Assembly (NCBI GenBank): GCA_003313425.1
Contig: NHZP01000040.1
Coordinates: forward strand, 1-64,000
Origin: Pseudopyrenochaeta lycopersici
Taxonomy: Eukaryota; Ascomycota; Dothideomycetes; Pleosporales; Pseudopyrenochaetaceae
Direction: 5' to 3'
Length of the DNA stretch: 64,000 nucleotides
In this document: one piece after another, positions 44,359-54,129 of the stretch
Layout: each line of letters opens with the position of its first letter
Position numbering within the stretch: the first letter of the stretch is position 1
Translations under genes and position numbers: made by a program
Notes under the pieces: model-generated
What the model was told of the DNA's origin: nothing
Databases searched by the model: none
Seen by the model: the letters and a program-made list of their open reading frames with translations, nothing else

Positions 44359-44375
44359 CGGAGCACTGTCGTCCG
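44359..44375 (+). promoter_or_regulatory. Gal4-type binding site 1 (CGG-N11-CCG)
   Basis: CGGAGCACTGTCGTCCG differs at two of 17 positions from CGGAGGACTGTCCTCCG, the strong yeast Gal4 site. Both CGG half-sites and the 11-base spacing are exact. Whether it is used is inferred. Confidence 0.7.
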
Positions 44376-44435
44376 AGTCAACAAAAATTCCAAGCCTGTG
44401 TCGTGCAGACTGCACTGTAGATCGTCCCTTAACGA

Positions 44436-44441
44436 CCCCGC
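44436..44441 (-). promoter_or_regulatory. Candidate CreA/Mig1-type repressor site
   Basis: CCCCGC is the complement of GCGGGG and fits SYGGRG, the CreA consensus. Six-base matches are frequent by chance, so this is weak on its own; its position between the two Gal4-type sites is suggestive. Confidence 0.3.
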
Positions 44442-44510
44442 ATGGTCAATGTTCTATTACCCCATTCTTGATCTAGCCCACGGGGTTGGAGCATTAGCAT
44501 GAGCTAGGGC

Positions 44511-44527
44511 CGGGCGTCTGTCGTCCG
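44511..44527 (+). promoter_or_regulatory. Gal4-type binding site 2 (CGG-N11-CCG)
   Basis: CGGGCGTCTGTCGTCCG has exact half-sites and spacing and shares CTGTCGTCCG with site 1. It ends 121 bases before the kinase start codon. Confidence 0.65.
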
Positions 44528-44648
44528 AAACCTCACGTAACGAATTATCGAATTCCACATAAACGCCTTTAATGTATCATCCTCAATCCGTCGACAACAA
44601 ATATTTCTTCTGATATATTTTCACAACTTAGTCAGCTGTTGCGTGACT

Positions 44649-45464
44649 ATGGCCAAAGATTTCAAGGAGGGTTCTGTTCACCGTACCATACTTGATTTGG
44701 TCAGGCGCATCGAAAAGCTCCTCTTACGCCAAGAATCCGATCCTCGTCAGCGAATCCTGGTTGCACTTGCAGGTGTACCAGGTTCAGGAAAATCCACAGT
44801 ATCTCACGCAATAGTAGCTGAGCTTGCATCCCGGGGGGTAAAAGATGTCGCAGTAGTTCCTATGGTCGGTAATGGTCGAAATGTTGACTTTTGTCGATCT
44901 ACTAATGTCAGGCGTAGGATGGCTTTCACTACACCCAAAGAGTACTGTCGACATTCCCAGATCCAGAGCTGGCTTTTCGGAGACGTGGTGCTCCGTTCAC
45001 ATTTGATGCAAAAGCCTTCGTGGAACTTGCCCAAACCCTAAAAACTACCCTGGTCACAACGAGTGAAGATTCAGAGCGCTTTGTACTTGCTCCGAGCTTC
45101 GACCATGCCATTAAAGACCCCATACAAGACGGGATCTTAATATCTTCTCGTAACCGCCTGGTCATCATCGAGGGCAACTATACACTTCTGAAGGAGAATC
45201 CTTGGGACAGGATTGCGGAGGTTTGCGACGAAAAGTGCGTATCTTTAGGACCAAAATCACGTAGCCATATGTATTGACTCACGCAGATGGTTTGTTGACG
45301 CTCCAGTAAACGTAGTAAAGGAACGTTTGGTTGAGCGTCACCTTCTTGCCGGTATTGAAACGTCTGTGTGGGAGGCCGCTCAGAGAGCGGAGGAGAACGA
45401 TATTATAAATGGCGATTTGATACGGACGCTGCTCATCAAACCTGATATCATCATAGAGAATTGA
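44649..45464 (+). CDS. P-loop kinase, uridine kinase/phosphoribulokinase family (FrcK-like)
   Basis: Three exons (44649-44864, 44918-45234, 45287-45464) with 53- and 52-base introns give 236 residues. The Walker A loop is LVALAGVPGSGKST. DGFHYTQRVLS, which follows the first intron, is the substrate-side motif, and FRRRGAPFTFDAKAFVELAQ is the characteristic stretch shared with bacterial fructose-transport-linked kinases (FrcK) and with YggC/Yfh7-type proteins. IIEGNYTLLKENPWD is the third core motif, and WFVDAPVNVVKERLVERH contributes the lid. It should phosphorylate a small hydroxyl compound such as a sugar or nucleoside; the substrate is not known. Sharing a promoter with a sugar transporter favours a sugar. 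It converges on the Gal4-like regulator with 57 bases between stops. Confidence 0.85.
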
Positions 45465-45521
45465 TACATCGCTACTTTAGCTTCAAAGAAACCAAAAATC
45501 GATGGTGTAGCTTGAACAAAT

Positions 45522-47828
45522 TCATAAGCTAGCAGAAGCCAGGTCCCAGTCAAAGGAGCTGAATAGCTCATTCGCTTCCACAGACCACGGGAAAGTGCTC
45601 AAAGCGTCTTTATCCAACTCAAGGTCTTGGAAGAAGTCGACATTCATATCATCATTTGTAACAACTTGGTCCAAGATGGCAACGCAACGAGCTGAAAGTG
45701 AGTCTTCGACAAGATGTTCGCGAAAACTGCTCCTAGCCAATCGGACGTCTTCGTACCAAATGTTCACCTCGTCTGCATGAGGGAAACTGATAATGCAAAG
45801 CGTCATGACCAAAGCTGCATGAAAGAGGAAATACCTGTGACGTGGATTAGGTGATTGATGAAGCAGATACATCGCGGAGACACTTACGTAGCGTACCAGC
45901 CCTCTAATCTAGTCAATCCTTGGGATGCATACTGATGAATCGAATGGACCGTTGAGTGGGCAGCTTCAAGGCATATCCGTTTACAGACCTCTTGACTGGA
46001 TTGAGTGGCCTGGTCTGATATCCGGGCTTTTTCAGAGATAGCTCTCCGCAAGAGAATGTGACGAAAGACGATAATCTTCAGATTCCACAATCTCCACCAC
46101 AGCCGGGACCGGGCAAATAAGTACCATCGCGATTGGGAGACAGGTGGATGCAGAATCTGGAAATACAAAGGGAGAGTGGGTATCCAGGCATTCATAGTAG
46201 CATCAAGAGCCAGTGCTGCTTCTGCAGAAAGCCCAGGCTCAGCAAGTAGCCGGTTAGAGACATGATTTGTGTGCATGTGGAATTGGCTTTGAGAGTTTAG
46301 GGAAGAGTAGATGGTGGGTTCGGTCGATTCTACCGGAAGCTGCACAGTCGTGGGCGTAAGCGACTGAAATCAATCAACATCATGATGGTTATTCAGATCT
46401 TCCACAGCAACCTACCTCGTTATCGATGTTGAGAACCGAGTGTACATTCATGGAATCCTGATCAGGGAGCATGATGGCTCTGCCAAAGGTAGTTGAGGCG
46501 CCGCTATCGAATATATACAAGCCCCACCACACTCTTCGTCTTATCTCGCGTTCCAATAGGCTGATGTTCCAGTGAGGAAGCTCTCTGTGCAGAGCTAGAC
46601 TGAGGGCAGTTCGAACGGCAAGACCTAAGAGATTCCATCCCGTGTTCGGACTGTTTCTTTTTTGGCTGAGATTACTCAATAGCACAAGTGCTTGGACTGA
46701 TGTCAGGTTCGCTGCCTCAAAGACTGACTCATGCTGCCCCAGCGTGAGAGCCCGACGATAAAGATAGTCCTCCAAGCCGACTTGATCTTTGTTCAGGCTC
46801 CATGCTCCAAGTGCCAAGATTGCATAGTAAAGCATGTCCCATGATTTTTGTGGTGGGCGTGGAACAATTTCATGATACTGGGCACGGAACGTGGCTTCGT
46901 GCACAAAGGGATAACAGACATGATAGTCGCTGAAATAGGCATCTATAAGCATCGATGAGATTTGATTCGTAAGGGCCGCATGAGATATCTGGGATGATGC
47001 AGCAACTCCACCGAAGGAGATCGAATGCTGTGGGTCTCGTGCCGACATGTGAGTCCTGGACTGGTGCAGGAAGCCAGCCCAGTCCAGTAAGCATCGAAGG
47101 AATACAACACCAGATGTTGAACCTGATAATTTGTTAGCAACTTGTGCGATCATGTGAACGAAACCAATAACCGAGATAGCCTACACCGGTAGGCTCCACC
47201 GATAGCGCTGCCATGCCATCGGCAAGAATGTCCACGGCGACATTCTCTTCTTGCCAATTGAATCCATCCGCGTTGTTTGGTACAGCTTCAGGGAGGATTG
47301 GTTCATTCGCAGTAGGATTTGAGCTTCCTGGTGGACTCGAGATAACCGCGGGTTGCGACAACTCCGGCCTCGGAGATGTGACTATGGGCGGAGAGGTCTT
47401 CACCAGTTCGGGTGAGGATAGTACGTCATCTACGCTGATACCAGGGAAGATTTGAGATATAAGAGACTCTGCATTGTGTAATCTGTTCTCGATGCTGGTC
47501 AGGTATCTGCAACTATGAGTAAGATGCACGAGCCCAACAGAAGATCATGGGGACGTCGCCTACGCTCGGGTGAGAGGTGATCTAGTGATCTTGCCGCTAT
47601 AGTGACAAGTCGATCCGCTGCTGGCACAAAATTTGCATATTGGCGTTTCCTTCGAGCACTACACGAAGTCAGATGGTACACTAGTAGGCGTATTGAGAGC
47701 CTGGGAAGAGCCCGCCTTCAATTTCTTATGACGACAGCGATCGCACTATAAAAGTCAGTGTTTAATAGAGCGTCATAGAACCACTAAATGCATACAGAGA
47801 GCACATTCCTGGGCCTTTTTTGCTCCAT
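45522..47828 (-). CDS. Gal4-like Zn2Cys6 transcription factor
   Basis: Seven exons (47828-47796, 47745-47716, 47658-47564, 47506-47172, 47122-46416, 46363-45888, 45834-45522) give 662 residues. The zinc cluster, assembled across two introns, is CDRCRHKKLKC then SKETPICKFCASSGSTC (CX2CX6CX6CX2CX6C). The linker HYSGKITRSPLTRAYLTSIE and the following coiled coil ending in IFP closely resemble yeast Gal4 (KKLKCSKE, RSPLTRAHLT). A fungal_trans middle homology region follows (GYLGSTSGVVFLR, CYPFVHEATFR, GLAVRTALSLALHRE, RRRVWWGLYIFD). The intron inside the cluster (47715-47659) starts with GC instead of GT but has CTGAC and TAG signals, and without its removal the frame stops at its last codon. Another donor, at 47171, is a weak GTTATT. 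It is probably the regulator of the adjacent transporter and kinase. Confidence 0.87.
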
Positions 47829-48501
47829 CCATGGAAAGACGTTAGTATTGACGACGGATGTGGGAGTGAGAAGAGCAGTTACTCGGCTGTGGGTTGTGCA
47901 GTTTCCGAATTTTCACCGTCTTGGCCCGAAGCAATCCCCTGGTTCCGATGCGGTTAAGATTGATATGGCTTCTTCGCAGTCGACACTCATGAAATCTTGC
48001 CCTTGGAACTCCTGCAGCTTGAGAGGCATTGCTGTTCAACATCCATGCAATTTTTTTTCGCTAAGACATACCGGAGCCCTCGCGATATGGGCATCTTCAT
48101 CTGACATGAACCTTTTGTCTTTTATTTTACGAATCATCCACCGATGCCCTATCAAAGTTGATCGATGATAACTAGTGTTGTAGGAGGAAAGATTTCACAA
48201 AGGTAAAGCATGTCTCATATTTTACCTGACTCGATTCTCAACAATATCTCCTCGATGCGTCCTTTGGTGTACATGACTCGTCAAAATCTTTAGCCCCGGT
48301 GCTACGATATAAGGACTGCGTGTGTAGAAGTACAATTATATGACCATTGAGCAAGACTGCCATAAGAAATTCTGAATCATACTTCTCCACAGCTTGATAG
48401 TCTGGGGTAATAAAGGTACAATGTGGCGCAAGTTGACGTGAAAGGAAGGGGCTGCATTCGATCCTATTCCAGAACACCATGAGACAACATTACCGGCATG
48501 C
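47829..48501. other. Upstream region of the Gal4-like regulator and 3' flank of the secreted-protein gene
   Basis: 673 bases; both neighbours are on the minus strand. I searched by eye for CGG-N11-CCG and found none here, so autoregulation through such a site is not supported. No coding frame is convincing. Confidence 0.5.
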
Positions 48502-49087
48502 TTATAAGAAGGCAGCCGCAGCCGCAGCAGCCATGACGCCAAATTCACCAGCAACCCACACCCTAGCTGTAGGTACCGCGCCGGCCGTCGAACTTCTTGT
48601 TGTGGCTCTTGCGTCGATGACGCTCCGCACGATGCTGAACTGGTCTGAAACCTGTTGTTCCTTGAATGCCCGCGCGCCGCTCGGTAGCGCAGTGTACCAG
48701 TCCGGCCGCGAATAGAAGGTTGTGGTTCCAGGATCGGTGACGGCAGCCGGGATGCTATAGTTTGAGGCGGTGCGGACAAAGGCCGCGATTTCGGACGCAG
48801 CGGAGGACTCGGACGACTTATACGTTGAGCCCAGCGAGCTCGTGAAGCGGCCGTAGGCTATGTTCGCGTTGACGAAGACGGACGTTGTCCAGCTGGCGGC
48901 CTGTGAAGTGCATTAGCCGACGAGGGCGAGGAAGAAACCTGGCAGGAAGTTGTACATCAGACGGGTTTGCAAAGCTGGGAATTGCAGAAGTAGGGATTGG
49001 AGGTTCTGTATAAACCATAAAGTCTGCCTGTGCGACGCGGAAGCCGGTCGCGGCAGCAAGGAGAAGAAGGCCAGTCTTTCCAAACAT
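48502..49087 (-). CDS. Small secreted protein with a hydrophobic C-terminal tail (possible GPI anchor)
   Basis: Two exons (49087-48939, 48892-48502) with a 46-base intron give 179 residues. MFGKTGLLLLAAATGFRVAQA is a clear signal peptide, followed by mature DFMVYTEPPIPTSAIPSF. The centre has FYSRPDWYTALPSGARAFKEQ, of a type common in fungal cell-wall and extracellular proteins. The last residues, VWVAGEFGVMAAAAAAAFL, are hydrophobic and could be a GPI-attachment signal. There are no cysteines in the mature part, so it is not a typical cysteine-rich effector. The intron acceptor chosen (GCCGCCAG) keeps the frame; a nearer CACAG does not. No family is recognised, and a role at the cell surface is only inferred. 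Confidence 0.72.
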
Positions 49088-50897
49088 ATTCAAGCCAGAA
49101 ACGAACGTGTACTTCGATGCGACAAGGACAGGTGCGGAAGGCTGGTATACAACAAAGACAACGAGTAGCGACGCGCAATACGATTACAAAGTCGAGGGAA
49201 CGCTAAAAGCGCACGTCAAACCTCAAGACATTGATGACAGATCCATGGGCTCCTTGCTCGTATCAGATATTTGCTGATCCACAATTCTGCTGATCGCCTC
49301 GCAACGTCCACCTCCGCATCAGGGCGATTGAGGCTATGCAAATCAACCCGCCGCCAAGACCCACAACTGCCCTCAACATTGGCGGGGCTGTGGATCCCAA
49401 CGTGCAACTCCTAATGTTACACATTGGGATTATCATCCTAATCGATGTAGTATGCAATCCACCTTGCAACCTAAGCGCCAAATCCAATGTTTATGTTGGG
49501 GATCAAACAATATAGTTTACTAGTCATCAATTGGGCAGTCAACTGGGTGCTTGTGCGCACCTCCTCTATGGCGCCATTATCATGTCTACCATCATGTTCC
49601 TATCCGTCTTCGACACACTTGAGATTATTAGCTGGTTGCTGGCGAGCACGCTGCTCTACCATGATGTGGCATCATTTGAGATGTATGGATTGGAAGAGGC
49701 GGCACAGTCAGAGCATATTTGAACCCTGTCCCATGCTGCTGATAGGCCCGATTTTGTGACTATATCAATAGTTTTTTTCGCTCAGTACATCCTTTCTATT
49801 CCTTTACAGTTGAATTTCCCAGTTGAGTTACATCATTGCACATTCTCGACCGAAGATAAAATCAGTGTGGCCCTAGTGCGATAGCACAGCGAGCTTCGAA
49901 GAGCTGTCCCGCTGACCAGCTTGAATAGTGAGTCCTTCTTCGTCCTTGGTCTTTTAGTACCACCCCCTGAAGACTAGAAAAAGATATCAGGGGCATGCTC
50001 TCATTCGCAGCTCTCGGACAGACATCTGTAATTCACTTGTATATTTGTCGGGCACCGACAGTAGGACCATAGAAAAGCAGGCTCATTCAAGTCACTGATA
50101 GTCTATGATCAAACTTCTAAGCATGCAGAGAACATAATTGCACGCGATGAGGAGTTTTAGTTCATGCCCAAGGAAAATATTCTGCAGATATCAACTTTAC
50201 CCAATTCGGACATCCCGCTAGCATACGCTGACCGCAAATGCAGGTGATAAGACCTTCTTCTCCTCTGATCTTTCCAACCTAACACTCTTTCAAGGCGTTT
50301 CGAAAAAGTTAAACAAGCGGCCTATTGACTTGATGCCAACAATGAATAACTTAGCATCACTCTGACGTTGGATCGACGCTCCCTGCAAGGAATCACAAGC
50401 GGGTTTCCAGGCATGATCCCGGGGTTGATCGTACTTCAGTAACACAAAATGTTGAAGAATTTTTTTACGAGAGGCTCATGAGGTTTATAAGTAACTAACA
50501 ACACAAATTACAAATAGTGTCAATCTGCAGCATGTCCGCTTTGTCACCCTGGGGTCATTATTGGGCTAGTCAGGTAGAATGCAGAGAATTTACTGGCATG
50601 AATGGTCCTTAAAATATCTTAGAAAAGTATTACAGGTCTATGAGCCGCTTTGACAAAGCGTTAAGGTAGTTGTGTTGGATGCCAGTGATAGATGGTACTT
50701 CACCCCTGCTCCTTGACCACACAAACATGACGTCAGTGGCCGTCCATCCCGCCATCCAACTTATATTGGGCCTTGATGAGAAGATATAGCATTAATTGTG
50801 AAAAGAAATATTACTTGGGGTTCCCATCTGTACAAACTACATGTTCAACACGTTGAGTCTTTTTTAGTTTCCCCAATCCACAACGCCTCCGGTCACA
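49088..50897. other. Gene-poor interval
   Basis: 1.8 kb between the divergent secreted-protein and two-helix membrane-protein genes. Only short frames without protein character (the longest 90 codons at 49487-49759). Nothing supportable beyond presumed promoters at both ends. Confidence 0.45.
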
Positions 50898-51452
50898 ATG
50901 GGCATGCCCTACTCCCGCCAAATCAATGCCGCCTTCGAACAAGTCACCCCCCTTGTCGCCGCCGGTTTTAAGGTGCTCCGTACAACACGTGACATCTCTA
51001 TTCTCCTCGCTATCATCCAGGTCTTAACTGTAATCTTTCTGGGTTTGATCCTATCGGCCTTGGTTGCGCTATTATATACTGTGAATCCGGATTTAGAGGT
51101 ACATTGACTTTCCCCTTCTTTCTGCAGAACATCAATGTAGATTCGTTCTCACGAGTGGCAGGTTGAGAGACAGCAATTAGTGACGCCGTGGTTGAAGTAC
51201 TTCGCCAGTATCACTATATGGGGTATTGTGAAAAGTGTTCTAACGTCTGTGATATTCCTTGGTATTGCGGGCTTATTGATGTGGAGGCTGTTTATTGTTA
51301 AGCAGTGGGTTGCAGACGTTGAATATGAGGGAAACATTGATGCAGATAAAGCGTTAGAGGATTTGAACGAGGACGAGGATGTAAAAAAGAACGCCAAGAA
51401 GGGAGGTGAGGATGCGAAGAAAGACCAGGAGAAAGAAATGGGAAAGAAGTAA
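50898..51452 (+). CDS. Small two-helix membrane protein, unknown
   Basis: Two exons (50898-51098, 51141-51452) with a 42-base intron give 170 residues. An N-terminal 35 residues precede a first membrane helix (ISILLAIIQVLTVIFLGLIL and on to about 60). A loop with EWQVERQQLVTPWLKYF follows, then a second helix (SVLTSVIFLGIAGLLMWRLF). The C-terminal 60 residues are highly charged (DVKKNAKKGGEDAKKDQEKE), probably disordered and cytosolic. The exon junction keeps the frame with a GTACAT donor and a TGTAG acceptor; the alternative CTGCAG acceptor leads to a stop. I do not recognise the family. Confidence 0.7.
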
Positions 51453-51548
51453 TGACTTGCTAGAACCAACGTTGAAAGGAAAATGTATGCCGAAATTTTA
51501 GGATTCTGAAGCAAATATTCATACCGATGCAAAGATACATATGGACGA

Positions 51549-51740
51549 TCACAATAGCGCGGCCAGAAATCCAGTGAACAATAAAGCCGCCCACACAGCC
51601 CCTAAGATCCCAACTCTTATGCCCCTACTTTTCTTATCGGCTTGTACAAGGTCTTTCGAGTCTTCTGGATTATATTCAGAACGAGTATCGTTCTCATTTC
51701 TGGCACGGTCAGCCCTTCTATGTGTTAGAGATGAAAACAA
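51549..51740 (-). CDS. Possible short tail-anchored protein or terminal exon, uncertain
   Basis: A 63-codon frame without an ATG (it opens with TTG) ends in KSRGIRVGILGAVWAALLFTG, a hydrophobic helix right at the C-terminus, after a polar, charged stretch. TCTAACACATAG just after the frame start resembles a branch point and acceptor, so this could be the last exon of a small gene whose first exon I cannot identify. It lies between two 3' ends, so it may equally be chance. Confidence 0.25.
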   Translation of the reverse strand: MFSSLTHRRADRARNENDTRSEYNPEDSKDLVQADKKSRGIRVGILGAVWAALLFTGFLAALL

Positions 51741-51850
51741 TACACATCCGGTGATCTTGCAAGCAGAAGTAAAGAATTCCCATTCGTATATCTTAACACA
51801 AGGGAATATTACAATTGTACTATAGACAGTGAGGAAGGGGTGTCAAAACT

Positions 51851-54129
51851 TCACAATAGATTTGGGGGAGCAGTGTACCCCTCCTGGGAGAGGAGAAGTA
51901 GTGCGAAAAGCCCTCCCATCACTGGTCGAGCCTTGAACTCAATACCACTTGGAAATGCGTCATTGTTTGTCTCGTACAAATCCGTGAAGGGCTTGCTTGT
52001 TGGCGTGTCATTGACCCACTTTGCCAGGTCGGAGATGAACATATCCCTTGTTTCAACGCTAGCCACTGCGGCGCAGAACATCTCCCAGTCGCCTTTCGTA
52101 TAGTACCTATTTCGAGTATCGAGGGGTACGCCACAAGTTTCTTTGATAGTGGGATAGAATTTTGACTGGATCTCGTAGATTTCCCGTGGGACAAGTTTCA
52201 AGTTTAGAAGCCGGTCATTGTACAGATTGTAAAGCAATCCATGCGTGCTGATGTTGTTGTAGGAAAGAATGGCATGAGGAGGATTAGCCACTTTGTTGAC
52301 TCCGAGCTCTTCCCATCCGGTAATGTAGTCGTGCGCGATCGATGTGTAGTTTTCTGCATCACCAGTCTCACCAATGAGTTTCGACATTTGTGACATTGCC
52401 TCGATGCCGATGATTCCCTTTAGAGCAAGATTAGTTTGGTTCCCAAGGTGTCCAGCAAAATCATCCGTCGAAAGTTGCAATTCTGGCAAAAGACTATCCT
52501 GAACAAGGTACTCGGCCCATTGCTTGAGGATGCTGTAGTGGGTCTTAATGTAGGCAGTGTCTCCTGAGCGCTGAACATAATGCAATACCATGACCATATG
52601 ATTACCGCACTCTTCCACAGGCATATGCTCATCTTCTCCGTCTGCATGACCAGTAGCATTCGGATAATGCGTGCCGAGGTCATGGATTGCGAATTTGTTT
52701 GGATAGTGTCCGCTCTCTTGGTTCTCGAAATGTGGATCAAGAAGCAACTTGATCAGCCCAGGGTTGGTGTAGAAGAAAATCGGTGAAGTCGGATAGATGA
52801 CATCCACTGTTTGGGTATTGCCGTTTGAAGAAATCTCTTTTAGAAATAGATAGTGCTTGTCTTTGGTCCCGACCAACTGAGTAGCCCCGAACGCTTGACG
52901 TGTCGCCAGGGTTGTCAAGGTAGCGTACTTATCGCCTGCAACAGTTTTAGAGTCCTGAGAGATTTTGTTGTCCAGTTCTGTGGAGAGTTTACTCGACTCA
53001 GAGTAATCCTTGTGGAAATATGAAAGCGCTCCGAGGTCATCATTGAAGTAACTCTTCCATAGTGAATGCAACGTCGTCAAGCCGTCGGCACCCAGGAACC
53101 GGATTGCCTCATCCTGGCACAAACCGATGGTGAATAGGCTTGATTTAGCCTCAAATCCCACGGAACCCAAGTCTCTAGCATACCCAAAGACGGGCCATGC
53201 ATCATTGATGGCGCGGAACGTGGTGTCTTTTGAATTGTCAAGCTTACCGATCTTATCGAAAGAAGACCGAACATTTACATCAGCCCCCGACCGGTAGGTA
53301 AGACCACCAATGGAATCGGTAGCGTAGTACTGGGAGAAGTTAAGAGGGAGTCTTATGCAGTTAAAGGAAGGGTGGTGGACTGACAATATTGCCCCACTGA
53401 GCTCGATCGCTGAATTCGCTGAACACACGTTGATCTTTCTTCCAGACTTTATGATAGTAGATGCCATCCAAAGTTGTGCCAAACACCCACTCTGCTTTAG
53501 CATCAAGGTCACCATCTGCCCACTCTGGTCATGCATTAGCTTTTTAAATCTTATATAGGGGCAAGGAGGACAAATTACCTGCACTAATATCTGTGTAGAT
53601 CTGGACGTCGTGATTTGAGCCATCCAGGGACGAAACCTCGACGTCCATATATGAGAAGATCAAAGATTGGCGCTTCAAGTCATTTGGCGTGATTGGCGAC
53701 AAGAAAGTAACCTTAACTTGGACCTTATTCCCCGCTGCGATTGTGAAGATGCTCTTTGTCGATGTGTATTCGAAGGATGTCTGATTGGCAGTTTCTAGAT
53801 CTTTTGGTGCTCCCATCCATACGAAGGTCTTGCCATCCACGCGTACAAGACCAGTCCAACCTAGCAACTGACCTCTGCTTGATCATCAGCCTCATACTTG
53901 GGATTCTTCATGAAGGGAAACCATACGTCCAGAACGATGGCCACTGCCCAGGAAGGTATCCGCCATTACCACCTCTGTTCCCAGCCGGGAACCACGTGCT
54001 GAGATAAGGGTTCTTTACTGCGAGCGGTAATGAAGGCGGGCGCGTTGGAGTGAACGTGGAGCCATTCTGAGCTGCAATAGTCATGAGGAAGAAGGCGCTC
54101 AGCGCACCGAACAAGGACAGAATATACAT
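51851..54129 (-). CDS. gtaA: Secreted glutaminase, GtaA family
   Basis: Four exons (54129-53927, 53874-53579, 53524-53385, 53329-51851) with 52-55-base introns give 705 residues, the usual length of the Aspergillus GtaA family. A signal peptide (MYILSLFGALSAFFLMTIAA) is followed by the family's start, RPPSLPLAVKNPYLSTW. The region formed at the first junction reads GQWPSFWTGQLLGWTGLVRV. Further conserved parts are AINDAWPVFGYARDLG, SNGNTQTVDVIYPTSPIF, FAIHDLGTHYPNATGH, MPVEECGNHMVMVLHY, and DLYETNNDAFPSGIEFKARPVMGG near the end. Such enzymes hydrolyse extracellular glutamine to glutamate. Several N-glycosylation sequons are visible. There is no obvious link to its neighbours. Confidence 0.93.

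Larger units (their letters stand above)
44207..44648. promoter_or_regulatory. Divergent promoter of the sugar transporter and the kinase
   Basis: 442 bases between the two start codons. It contains two CGG-N11-CCG palindromes (44359-44375 and 44511-44527) and one CCCCGC hexamer (44436-44441) matching the CreA carbon-repressor consensus on the minus strand. The palindromes are spaced 152 bases centre to centre, one near each gene. Confidence 0.7.

Noticed and set aside
47829..48501. Possible autoregulatory CGG-N11-CCG site upstream of the Gal4-like gene
   Set aside because: Several CGG triplets are present, but none has a CCG partner at 11-base spacing.
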